Positions 1 to 7,898 of a stretch of DNA of 64,000 nucleotides are shown here, piece by piece. The position numbers were made by a program, and so were the translations under genes. Below the pieces are notes generated by a model. That model ran no database searches. It was not told the origin of the DNA and saw nothing but the letters and a program-made list of their open reading frames with translations. Position 1 is the first letter of the stretch; the number at the start of each line of letters is the position of its first letter. This stretch comes from Streptomyces sp. NBC_01454 (GTDB lineage: Bacteria; Actinomycetota; Actinomycetes; Streptomycetales; Streptomycetaceae), in assembly GCF_036227565.1 (NCBI RefSeq), contig NZ_CP109460.1, positions 4,774,001-4,838,000 on the forward strand, read 5' to 3'.

Positions 1-740
1 TGACGTTCGCCGTGCTGGCGGTCCTCGGCATCGCCTGCGCCCGCGTCCCCCTCCGCTCCCGCGGCCCGATCGGCCTGCGCGCCCTCGGCGTCCCCCTGCT
101 CCTGCTGCCCACCCTCCTGTTGCTGCTGCTCTCCCACGTCGAACCGGCGTATGTGGACCGCTATGTCCTCTACTACGTCGTCGGGTTCGCGCTGCTGGCG
201 GGCGCCGCGCTGGCGCGGCTGCTGCGGCCGGCCGGTGAGCAGGGCCAGACCCGGGGCCGGCGGCTGCGCCGGACGCTGGCGGTGGTGCTGATCCTGGCGG
301 CGCTGCTGCCCGTCGACGTCCATCTGCGCAGCCCGGACAGCCGGGTCGACGATGTCACCGCGGTCGCCCAGGCGGTGCGGGCGATGTCCGAGCCCGGCGA
401 CGGGCTGCTGTTCATGCCCGCCCGGCGGCGGATCTGGCGCGCGACCCAGCCGCACGACTTCCGCGGGCTGCACGATCTCGCGCTGGCGAAGAGCCCGCAG
501 GCCTCCCACACCCTCTACGGCACCGAGCGGTCCGGCGACGCGATCCGCGAACGGATGCTGGCCGCCCGCCGGATCGTCGTCGCCGGCGACCCGGACGGCG
601 GGCCGGCCGACGACAACGACCAGGAGATCGCCAAACGGGCCACGCTGCACGATGCGTTCACGATCTGCCGCAGCACGGAGGTCCGGGGCGCCCGGATCAC
701 GCTGTACGGGCGGCCGGGGACGTGCCAGGGAGGCGGGTAG
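1..740 (+). CDS. C-terminal part of a membrane glycosyltransferase (GT39-like), 5' end outside window
   Basis: The reading frame is open from the first base of the window, so the start lies upstream; about 245 residues are visible. The first third is very hydrophobic: a leucine-rich helix at about residues 28-42 and another at 50-70 after a conserved-looking VDRYVLYY stretch, then a further short helix near 90-102. The remaining 140 residues are hydrophilic and would form the extracytoplasmic C-terminal domain. This architecture is typical of actinobacterial family-39 glycosyltransferases, which use polyprenyl-phosphate sugars at the membrane. The catalytic N-terminal loop with its acidic pair is not in the window, so the assignment rests on the tail only. 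The gene downstream is unrelated and separated by more than 200 bases. Confidence 0.6.
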   Translation, partial: TFAVLAVLGIACARVPLRSRGPIGLRALGVPLLLLPTLLLLLLSHVEPAYVDRYVLYYVVGFALLAGAALARLLRPAGEQGQTRGRRLRRTLAVVLILAALLPVDVHLRSPDSRVDDVTAVAQAVRAMSEPGDGLLFMPARRRIWRATQPHDFRGLHDLALAKSPQASHTLYGTERSGDAIRERMLAARRIVVAGDPDGGPADDNDQEIAKRATLHDAFTICRSTEVRGARITLYGRPGTCQGGG

Positions 741-838
741 GGGGGCCGCTGGTAGAGGGCGGTTTTTTGGGGGGCTCGGGGTCCGTCGTGAGGGCCGGGC
801 GGGTTGCCGTCCGGGCCCCGGCGCACCGGTCTCCCGGA

Positions 839-863
839 GGGGGCCGCGAGCGGCGTGGCCCCC
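839..863. terminator. possible weak terminator hairpin
   Basis: Arms GGGGGCC and GGCCCCC are separated by 11 bases, about 100 bases after the glycosyltransferase stop. There is no T run, so it may simply be a GC-rich structure. Confidence 0.3.
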
Positions 864-883
864 CGGGCGGGCGCGGCGCTGTA

Positions 884-908
884 CGCCGGAGTGGTCATGA
901 CTCCGGCG
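884..908. promoter_or_regulatory. 9-bp inverted repeat upstream of the PEP-mutase-family gene
   Basis: CGCCGGAGT and ACTCCGGCG flank a 7-base spacer, and the site ends 53 bases before the downstream start codon. Its size and position suit an operator for a dimeric regulator, but it could equally be a terminator of the upstream gene. No regulator gene lies beside it. Confidence 0.35.
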
Positions 909-961
909 TCCGCCGCGAGTCTTCGGCGCCTACCGAAGGGGCTCCGGCCTACGGTGCCCGT

Positions 962-1789
962 ATGAGCACCTCCCCGGAGTACGCCACCTTCCACTTCCAC
1001 GCGCTGCACCACGCCGATCAGCCGCTGCTGCTGCCCAACGCCTGGGATGTCACCTCGGCCCTCGCGCTCGCCGGGGCCGGGTACGCGGCGGTCGGCACGA
1101 CGAGCCTGGGCATCGCCGCGGCTCTGGGCTGTCCGGACGGGCAGGCCCGCCCCGAGGTCCGGGACGCGACGGTGGCCCTGGCGCGGCGGCTCTCGGGCCG
1201 GCTGCCCTGCCCGTACACGGTCGACATCGAAGGGGGATTCGGCGGTGACCTCGGCCAAGTGAGTGAGCTGGTGGCCGAGTTGGCGGAGGCCGGGGCCGCG
1301 GGGCTGAATCTGGAGGACGGGCTGCCCGGCGGCGAGGGGCTGCAGGATCCGGTCCGCCAGGCAGAGTTGATCAGCGCGCTGAAGGAACGTGCGCCGGGCC
1401 TGTTCCTCAATGCCCGGGTCGACACCCACTGGCTGGCGGACGCCCCGCCGCCGCTGTCGGTGACGCTCTCACGGGCTGAGAGCTACCTGGCGGCGGGCGC
1501 CGACGGCATTTTCGTGCCGGGGGTCACCGCAGACGAGGAGGTGTCGGTGCTGGCCGCCGAGATCCCCGCCCCGCTGAACATCCTCTTCGCGCCGGGGCGG
1601 CACACCGTCAGCCGTCTGGCGGAGCTCGGTGTGCGCCGCGTCAGCACCGGCTCGCTGCTCTTCCGTACGGCCCTGCAGGCCACCCTCACGGCGGCGGACG
1701 CCATCCGGACGGCCGTGCGCCCGGCGGACGCGGCGGGCGGCGAGGCGATGGGGTACCAGGAGGTGCAGCGCCTGGTGGGGGAGGAGTAG
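962..1789 (+). CDS. isocitrate lyase/phosphoenolpyruvate mutase family protein
   Basis: A 275-residue cytoplasmic TIM-barrel protein of the PEP mutase / isocitrate lyase superfamily. Members make or break C-C or C-P bonds next to an alpha-keto acid using Mg2+. Visible family marks are the early LLLPNAWD motif, the GTTSLG turn, the DIEGGFGG metal-site motif and the GLNLEDG motif. The KKCGH loop of true isocitrate lyases is absent, which points to the small general subgroup (oxaloacetate hydrolase-, carboxyPEP mutase- or methylisocitrate lyase-like) rather than glyoxylate-cycle lyase. The ATG at 962 is chosen because family similarity begins there; the frame is open further upstream but that part is low-complexity. 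No phosphonate genes are nearby, so the substrate is unknown. Confidence 0.8.
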   Translation: MSTSPEYATFHFHALHHADQPLLLPNAWDVTSALALAGAGYAAVGTTSLGIAAALGCPDGQARPEVRDATVALARRLSGRLPCPYTVDIEGGFGGDLGQVSELVAELAEAGAAGLNLEDGLPGGEGLQDPVRQAELISALKERAPGLFLNARVDTHWLADAPPPLSVTLSRAESYLAAGADGIFVPGVTADEEVSVLAAEIPAPLNILFAPGRHTVSRLAELGVRRVSTGSLLFRTALQATLTAADAIRTAVRPADAAGGEAMGYQEVQRLVGEE

Positions 1790-1832
1790 CGCGCGGTGGC
1801 GGGAGGGGCGTCCGGCTTCGGTGGGCGGCGGC

Positions 1833-2117
1833 TCAGGCCTGCCGGCCCCGGCTTCCGTTGCGCCGGCGGTGCAGGCCGGTGGCGACGCCGGCCACGCCCA
1901 GCGCGCCCACGCCGCCGAGCAGACCCGCCTTGGGCAGATGGCCGGCCTTCTCGGCCAGTCCGGCCAGCCCGTTGTCGGGCAGCATGATCGAGGTCCGGCT
2001 CTCCGTGGGTGCGGTGGAGTCGGCGGCGAAGGCGGCGCCCGCGGGAAGCAGCAGGACGGCCAGCGCGCCGGTCGCGACGGTGGCGGCACGGATCATGGAG
2101 CGGTACTGGGCCCGCAT
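1833..2117 (-). CDS. small secreted or surface protein with sortase-like C-terminus
   Basis: A 94-residue protein with a classic signal peptide (arginine at 10, hydrophobic core 13-30, cleavage likely after AFA at about 31). After a short hydrophilic middle comes LPKAG at 61-65, a glycine/alanine/leucine helix at 66-82 and RRR at 84-86. That order of motif, membrane helix and positive tail is how sortase substrates are built, although LPKAG is not the canonical LPXTG or the Streptomyces LAXTG form. The ATG at 2117 has a GAGGAG ribosome site a few bases upstream. It is convergent with the PEP-mutase-family gene. The function is unknown; it may be a short cell-wall-linked protein or a simple membrane peptide. 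Confidence 0.6.
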   Translation of the reverse strand: MRAQYRSMIRAATVATGALAVLLLPAGAAFAADSTAPTESRTSIMLPDNGLAGLAEKAGHLPKAGLLGGVGALGVAGVATGLHRRRNGSRGRQA

Positions 2118-2430
2118 GGGTACTCCTCGTCGTGGGCGGCTCGTGGCCACCCTAGGGGCAGGTACAGGAGGCACGGTACGGAGCGTCCTTAACGGCAATC
2201 CGTAGGTTGTGTAACAGTCGTCAAGATCTCTGGGGTCAGTCCTGTGAAGGCATCGCCCATTCGGCCCAGTCGAAGGCCGCAAAAGCCCCGACTGGCCACG
2301 CAATGGCCGATCCGGAGATTCCGCTCGTCGCCACCTTGGATAGCGTGATGCTGGGCTACGTCCGCATATCCGATGAATTGCCGCTGCGGCGATCGTCCGG
2401 ACACCCGGCCCTGTACGGCAGGGCGGCAGT
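2118..2430. other. divergent intergenic region, no gene seen
   Basis: 313 bases between the small surface protein and the lipoprotein gene, presumably holding both promoters. Base composition is less GC-rich than the flanking genes. I see no strong dyad and no convincing reading frame. Confidence 0.4.
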
Positions 2431-3141
2431 GTGGCGAGGCGGCGAGACGGCGAAGGCGGTGGCGAGGAGATGCGACGGCTGCGACCACGCACGGCGCCGG
2501 CCTCCCGCCTCGTGACCGCCCTGACCTCACGCACCGTCACCTCGGCCGCCCTCGCCGCCGTACTCGCCCTGCTGGCCGGATGCACGAACCTGGAGGGCCT
2601 GCACAACGAGGGGCGTGCCAGGGACGTGGACGCGCCGCGGGTGCTGTGGCCGGACTACTCGCCCGCGCCGCCGAGCCGGAACGAGAATCCGGCGGTGCTG
2701 GTGCCGGTACCCGGCGTCCCGCGGATCCCCGGGGGCAGCATGGCCGCCGCGAACCCGCTCGCCGTCCTCGACGCGGACATCGCCGCGCAGGGCCGGACCC
2801 CGCCCGCCCCGAGTGCGGTACGCCGTCCCGTGCTGCACGACCTCACGGACGACGGCAAGCCGGATCTGCTCATGGCCGTCAACCTCGACCCGCGCAGCAG
2901 CGAACTGCGGGTCTACACCGTCCGGAAGACGGTGGTGACCCGGGTGCTCGTGCTGCGCGGGGTGCTGGCCGGGGTCGAGCTGGCGGCGGGTCATCTCGCC
3001 ATCCGCGAGCCCACCAAGGACCCGCGCTATGTCAGCGTCACCGACTACGTGTGGGCCGGCCACGCGATGGACCTGTGGAACCTCACCCTCGACGACGCCC
3101 GCACCCCGCAGACCCCGCAGGCCGTCGGCGGCAGCCCGTGA
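2431..3141 (+). CDS. lipoprotein coupled to a sensor kinase
   Basis: A predicted lipoprotein of up to 236 residues. A hydrophobic stretch at 36-50 ends in the lipobox LLAGC, with the lipidated cysteine at residue 51 counting from the GTG at 2431. An ATG at 2470 is an alternative start; the GAGGAG just before it sits too close to act well. The mature part contains DLTDDGKPDL, a calcium-loop-like FG-GAP motif. The stop overlaps the kinase start by four bases (GTGA), so the pair is translationally coupled. This recalls the CseA lipoprotein and CseC kinase of the Streptomyces SigE envelope-stress system, but no response regulator or sigma gene is next to it. Probably it modulates the kinase from outside the membrane. 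Confidence 0.7.
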   Translation: MARRRDGEGGGEEMRRLRPRTAPASRLVTALTSRTVTSAALAAVLALLAGCTNLEGLHNEGRARDVDAPRVLWPDYSPAPPSRNENPAVLVPVPGVPRIPGGSMAAANPLAVLDADIAAQGRTPPAPSAVRRPVLHDLTDDGKPDLLMAVNLDPRSSELRVYTVRKTVVTRVLVLRGVLAGVELAAGHLAIREPTKDPRYVSVTDYVWAGHAMDLWNLTLDDARTPQTPQAVGGSP

Positions 3142-4409
3142 GCCCGCCGGCGGTCTCCCTCCGCTGGAAGATCGCGCTGACCGTGATGGCGGTGAGCTGC
3201 GCGGTCGCCGCCGTCCTCGGGGTGCTCGTGCACAACGCGGTGGCCCGTCAGACGGTCGGTCAGGTACGCAAGGAGGCCCGTGCGAACCTGGACACCGCCC
3301 TGGACCTGTTCGAGTACGGCACCTCCCGCGAGGGCCTCAACTCCCTGCTCGACCCGCCCGAACTGCCCGTGCCGCTGCGCCGGTTGGCGCGCTCCGGCCG
3401 GCACGGCACCATGGTCGGGACCCACCACGGCCGTTCCGTCATGTGGGCGGCGGCGCCGGCCGACGGCCAGGTCATGGCGGTCTGGATGCCCTACGGCAAC
3501 GTCCACCGCTCCCTGGACAAATTCGACACCGCGATCCTCGGTTCGGCCGTGCTCGCCGCCACGACCGTCGCCCTGGCCGGACTGTTCCTGGCGCAGCGCA
3601 TCAGCCGCCGGCTGGGCACCACCGCGGCGGTCGCCCGCCGTATCACCGCCGGAGACCTGGACGCCCGGGTCGGCGACGGTGCCGCGCAGGGGCCGGGCGG
3701 CCGCGCGGCGGGGCAGGACGAGGTGGCGGCGGTGGCCGCGGCGCTGGACTCGGTGGCCGGCTCGCTGCAGAGCCGCCTCCAGGCCGAGCAGCGCTTCACC
3801 GCCGATGTCGCGCACGAGCTCCGTACGCCGCTGACCGGCATCCTCGCCTCGGCCGAGCTGCTGCCGGAGGGCCGCCCCAAGGAGATGATCAACGACCGGC
3901 TGCGGGCGCTGCGCCGTCTCACCGAGGACCTGCTGGAGATCTCCCGGCTCGACTCGGGCGCCGAGCACGCGGATCTCTCCGCGTACGACCTCGGGGACCT
4001 CGTCCGGCGCTGCGTCGCCGCCACCGGCCTCGACACCGAGGTACGGATCGCCGCCGACGCGGCCGTGGAGACCGACCGGCGTCGCCTGGACCGCATCCTC
4101 GCCAACCTCGTCATCAACGCGCACCGGCACGGCCGGGCCCCGGTCGTCGTCACCGTCGACGCCGCGGCCGGGCCGCGGCCGACCATCGAGGTGCGCGATC
4201 ACGGACCTGGCTACCCCGCCGACCTGCTGCACCACGGCCCGCAGCGCTTCCGCACCGACGCCCCGGGCCGCGGCAGGGGCCATGGGCTGGGCCTGACCAT
4301 CGCCGTCGGCCAGTCCGCCGTCCTGGGCATCGACGTCCGCTTCACCAACGCCCCCGACGGCGGCGCCCGCACCCTCCTGCGGCTGCCGCGGAGCGCCGTC
4401 GTCGGATGA
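3138..4409 (+). CDS. orphan membrane sensor histidine kinase
   Basis: A 423-residue class I histidine kinase. There is a membrane helix at about 11-33, an extracytoplasmic loop of about 95 residues, a second helix at 132-153, then a HAMP linker. The phosphoacceptor region is RFTADVAHELRTP with His226; the N box has Asn327 in NLVINAHRH; G boxes are DHGPGYP (354-360) and GHGLGL (381-386). All catalytic motifs are present, so the protein should autophosphorylate. No response regulator gene is adjacent on either side, which is unusual for this architecture. It overlaps the upstream lipoprotein by four bases and is convergent with recQ. The signal is probably envelope-related, inferred from the coupled lipoprotein. 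Confidence 0.85.
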   Translation: MSPPAVSLRWKIALTVMAVSCAVAAVLGVLVHNAVARQTVGQVRKEARANLDTALDLFEYGTSREGLNSLLDPPELPVPLRRLARSGRHGTMVGTHHGRSVMWAAAPADGQVMAVWMPYGNVHRSLDKFDTAILGSAVLAATTVALAGLFLAQRISRRLGTTAAVARRITAGDLDARVGDGAAQGPGGRAAGQDEVAAVAAALDSVAGSLQSRLQAEQRFTADVAHELRTPLTGILASAELLPEGRPKEMINDRLRALRRLTEDLLEISRLDSGAEHADLSAYDLGDLVRRCVAATGLDTEVRIAADAAVETDRRRLDRILANLVINAHRHGRAPVVVTVDAAAGPRPTIEVRDHGPGYPADLLHHGPQRFRTDAPGRGRGHGLGLTIAVGQSAVLGIDVRFTNAPDGGARTLLRLPRSAVVG

Positions 4410-4448
4410 GGTCACGTCACCGGTGCCACACCCGTTGATCTCCGTGCC

Positions 4449-6491
4449 TCACCAGTCGATGTCGTCCGGCGGTTCCGGGAGGTCCTCCTCCTCGGGCTCC
4501 GGGGGCAGGTGGCCGGCACCGGGCCCGGTGGCTGCGGTGGCTGCGGTGGCCCGGGATGTCCCGGCTGCCGCCGTGGAGCCGGTGGGTGCGCCCTCGGTGG
4601 CCTCGGCGCTCTCGTGCGGGTCCCGTCCCGCCAGTACCTCCAGGATCTGCGCGCCGTACTTCGCGAGCTTGTTCTCGCCGACTCCGTTGACCGTGCCCAG
4701 TTCGGCCGTCGTCGCGGGCCGGAGGGTGGCGATCTCCCGCAGCGTCGCATCGTGGAAGATCACATACGCCGGGACGCCCTGCTCCTTGGCCGTGCCGCCC
4801 CGCCAGCCGCGCAGCGCCTCGAAGGCCGGCAGCGCCTCCGCCGGCAGATCCACCGGCGCCGCGCGCTTGCCCTTCGCCTTCGCCCTGGCCGCCCGCGCCG
4901 GCTTCTCCGGCTCCCGGCGCATCGGCACCTCGCGCCCGCCGCCCAGCACCTCGCCGCTGGCTTCCGTGAGCACCAGCGTGCCGTAGTCACCCTCGACGGC
5001 GAGCAGCCCCTGGGCCAGCAACTGCCGTACGACGCCCCGCCATTCGGCTTCCTTGAGGTCGTCCCCCACACCGAACACGCTCAGCCCGTCGTGGTCGAAC
5101 TGGATGACCTTGGCGGTCTTCTTCCCCTGCAGGATGTCGATGATCTGGCCCGCGCCGAACTTCTGCCCGCGCTCCCGCTTCAGCCGGACGATCGTGGACA
5201 GCAGCTTCTGCGCGGCCACCGTGCCGTCCCAGGTCTGCGGCGGGGCCAGGCAGGTATCGCAGTTGCCGCACGCGGTGCTCTCCTGCCCGAAGTAGGCCAG
5301 GAGGCGCACCCGCCGGCACTCCACCGTCTCGCACAGCGCCAGCATCGAGTCGAGGTGGGCCGTCAGCCGCCGCCGGTGTGCCTCGTCCCCCTCGGACCCG
5401 TCGATCATCTTCCGCTGCTGGACCACGTCCTGCAGCCCGTAGGCCAGCCAGGCCGTCGACGGCTGACCGTCGCGCCCGGCGCGCCCGGTCTCCTGGTAGT
5501 AGCCCTCCACCGACTTGGGCAGATCCAGATGCGCCACGAACCGCACGTCCGGCTTGTCGATGCCCATGCCGAACGCGATCGTGGCGACCACGATCAGCCC
5601 GTCCTCGCGCAGGAACCGGGACTGATGCGCGGCACGGGTCCGGGCATCGAGGCCCGCGTGATACGGCACCGCGGCGATGCCGTTGTCCACCAGGAACTGC
5701 GCGGTCTTCTCCACGGAGGCCCGCGACAGGCAGTAGATGATGCCCGCGTCCCCCGCGTGCTCGCTCCGCAGCAGTTCCAGGAGCTGCTTCTTGGGCTCGC
5801 TCTTCGCCGCGATCCGGTACTGGATGTTCGGCCGGTCGAAGCTCGCCACGAAATGGCGGGCCTTCTCCATCCGCAGCCGGGAGCTGATCTCCGTATGGGT
5901 GGCCTCGGTGGCGGTGGCGGTCAGCGCGATCCGCGGCACCTCGGGCCAGCGCTCGTGCAGCATCGACAGCGCCAGATAGTCCGGCCGGAAGTCATGGCCC
6001 CACTGGGCGACACAGTGTGCCTCGTCGATGGCGAAGAGCGAGATCTTTCCCCGGTCGAGCAGCCTCAGCGTCTGCTCGACCCGCAGCCGCTCGGGCGCCA
6101 GATAGAGCAGATCCAGCTCCCCGGACAGGAACTCCGCCTCGACGAGCCGCCGCTCCTCCAGATCCTGGGTCGAATTGAGGAATCCGGCCCGCACGCCGAG
6201 CGCCCGGAGGGCGTCGACCTGGTCCTGCATCAAGGCGATCAGCGGCGAGATCACCACGCCCACACCGCCCCTGACCAGCGAGGGGATCTGGTAGCACAGC
6301 GATTTGCCGCCGCCGGTCGGCATCAGGACGACCGCGTCCCTGCCCCCTATGACGTGCTCGATGATCTCCTGCTGACTGCCGCGGAACGCCTCATAGCCGA
6401 ACACCCGGCGCAGCACCTGCACCGCCTCGCTTGCCTCCGAAGCGCCTTCCACATCCATGTCCACGACCACTTCCACGTCCGCCAGAGCCAT
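4449..6491 (-). CDS. recQ: ATP-dependent DNA helicase RecQ
   Basis: A 680-residue 3'-5' DNA helicase acting in recombination and replication-fork repair. All RecQ parts are in order: motif 0 around FRGSQQ (36-41), Walker A TGGGKS (59-64), DEAH box (156-159), the TGRAGRDG arginine-finger segment (335-342), the four zinc cysteines C392, C408, C411 and C414, winged-helix domain, and a C-terminal HRDC domain ending in the helix-hairpin NGVGENKLAKYG near 600. Length matches the family apart from a charged N-terminal extension and an acidic proline-rich tail. No strong ribosome site precedes the ATG at 6491, so the exact start is less certain. It appears to be a single-gene unit. Confidence 0.95.
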   Translation of the reverse strand: MALADVEVVVDMDVEGASEASEAVQVLRRVFGYEAFRGSQQEIIEHVIGGRDAVVLMPTGGGKSLCYQIPSLVRGGVGVVISPLIALMQDQVDALRALGVRAGFLNSTQDLEERRLVEAEFLSGELDLLYLAPERLRVEQTLRLLDRGKISLFAIDEAHCVAQWGHDFRPDYLALSMLHERWPEVPRIALTATATEATHTEISSRLRMEKARHFVASFDRPNIQYRIAAKSEPKKQLLELLRSEHAGDAGIIYCLSRASVEKTAQFLVDNGIAAVPYHAGLDARTRAAHQSRFLREDGLIVVATIAFGMGIDKPDVRFVAHLDLPKSVEGYYQETGRAGRDGQPSTAWLAYGLQDVVQQRKMIDGSEGDEAHRRRLTAHLDSMLALCETVECRRVRLLAYFGQESTACGNCDTCLAPPQTWDGTVAAQKLLSTIVRLKRERGQKFGAGQIIDILQGKKTAKVIQFDHDGLSVFGVGDDLKEAEWRGVVRQLLAQGLLAVEGDYGTLVLTEASGEVLGGGREVPMRREPEKPARAARAKAKGKRAAPVDLPAEALPAFEALRGWRGGTAKEQGVPAYVIFHDATLREIATLRPATTAELGTVNGVGENKLAKYGAQILEVLAGRDPHESAEATEGAPTGSTAAAGTSRATAATAATGPGAGHLPPEPEEEDLPEPPDDIDW

Positions 6492-6938
6492 TCCGAAAGC
6501 CTACGAGCTTCGCGGGGGTCGCCGTCGACCCTGTGGACAACCCGGCCCTGACGGCCGTGCCCGCCGGCCCGGCCCGCGCCGTCGTCCTGCCCGTGCCCGG
6601 CCGTCAGGGCGCCCGTCGGCCCCGGTCGGGACGGCCACGGGAGCCGGCACCACGAGGATGGTATGGGAATGGTCAAGTCCGCCGAATAAAAAGGGCATTA
6701 CGCCCGCACGTTCGTGTCGCCCTCCTCTGCATAACCGACCGATGAGGCAAATACGTGCAAGTATTGGGCCGCTCAACCGACCGGAGTGAAGGCTTCGGCT
6801 TCCGGAATTGATCTTTCCGTTTGTGCCGTCCGAGGTCCGCATACGCCCCGCACATTCACGCGCACCCGCAAAGCATCCGCTCCCCCCACACCCGCAGCCC
6901 CTTCCATCGCCACGTCTACCGGGACCAGGTGTGAGACC
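6492..6938. other. intergenic region with a candidate LysR box
   Basis: 447 bases between recQ and the frameshifted LysR gene. It holds an inverted repeat AATAC-N6-GTATT at 6750-6765, close to the T-N11-A pattern bound by LysR proteins. A relatively AT-rich stretch around 6680-6720 could hold promoter elements. No gene is convincing; in-frame codons run upstream of the LysR start but do not look like LysR protein. Confidence 0.4.
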
Positions 6939-7813
6939 GTGCTGATTTTGCAGCGTGATATCGAAGTGAAACTCCTGCGCACTTTTGTCGCCGTGGTCGA
7001 TGAGAAGGGATTCGCCCGCGCCGCTCAGGCACTCCATGTGACCCAGCCGACCGTGAGCCAGCAGATCAAGCGTTTGGAGACCATTATCCAGGCGCCGCTG
7101 TTCCAGCGCACCAAGCGCCCGTTACAGCTCACCCCCGCAGGTCGCGAGGTGATGGCGCACGCCCGCCGCGTCATCCTGCTCAACAATGAGGTGCTCAGCA
7201 AGATATCGGCCTTCAGTAGCCAGGAATGGTTCAGCATGGGCTGCTCGGTGCATTTCGCCGACGGGCTGCGGACCATGCTCGCCCAGCTCGCGGTGGAGCG
7301 GCCACGCCTCCGCTGCGCCATGGCGACCGGCCTCAGCGCCGTGCTCGCCGACCAGCTCGCCCAGGGGGAACTGGAGGCGGCGGTGCTCCTGGGGACCCGG
7401 ACGCCGCGCAGCGAGATTCTGGGGCGGCTGCGCCTGGCCTGGTACGGACAGGCCCTGCCCGCCCCGGGGGAGCGGCTGCCGGTGGCGCTGGTCAGTGAAC
7501 GCTCGGCGCTGAGCAACCGGATCATCGAGACGCTCGCCGAGCGCAAGGTCGCCTGGCACTCCGTCCCCCGGTGCTCCGACCCGCTGGCGGTCCGGGCCTC
7601 CATCCAGGCGGGACTGGCGTATACGGCGCTGCCGCCAACGCCCACCACCACCACCCCTCGCTGCGCCCCGCGCCGCTCGGTGCCCTCGGCCCCGCACCGG
7701 AGCCGCTGCCCGTCTATCTGGCGTTCTCGCCCTCGGTGCGTGAGCCCGTCGTCGACGCGGCGCGCGCGGCCGCCCGTGCGACGCTCAAGGACGTTCCGCT
7801 GTCCCCTCCTTGA
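6939..7813 (+). pseudogene. LysR-family regulator interrupted by a single-base frameshift
   Basis: The N-terminal winged HTH is clear (KLLRTFVAVVDEKGF, then the HVTQPTVSQQIKRLE recognition region), followed by the start of the effector domain. Near position 7634, after GLAYTALP, the frame loses family sense and continues as out-of-frame residues. From about the same point the frame one base earlier carries the expected end: HHHHPSLRPAPLG, then VYLAFSPSV, stopping at 7813. One missing base, probably a G in the CTGCCGCC stretch, explains this; restoring it gives about 291 residues, the normal LysR length. It is either a real loss of function or a sequencing error. GTG 6939 is the chosen start; GTG 6966 is also possible. 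It sits at the left edge of the aromatic gene cluster. Confidence 0.75.
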
Positions 7814-7898
7814 TCGCCGCCCCGGCCCGGCCACCCCGGCCGTCACCACCACGACCGTCACCACCACGACCGTCGTCCCCGCGGCCGTCCCCGCCCGG

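Noticed and set aside
2373..3137. Extended N-terminus of the histidine kinase
   Set aside because: It overlaps the lipoprotein gene in another frame; the coupled GTG at 3138 gives a normal kinase start.
2431..4409. Complete sigE-cseABC stress operon
   Set aside because: The sigma factor and response regulator are missing, so only a resemblance can be claimed.
7610..7660. Programmed frameshift in the LysR gene
   Set aside because: No slippery heptamer with downstream structure is evident, and LysR genes do not use programmed shifts; mutation or sequencing error is simpler.
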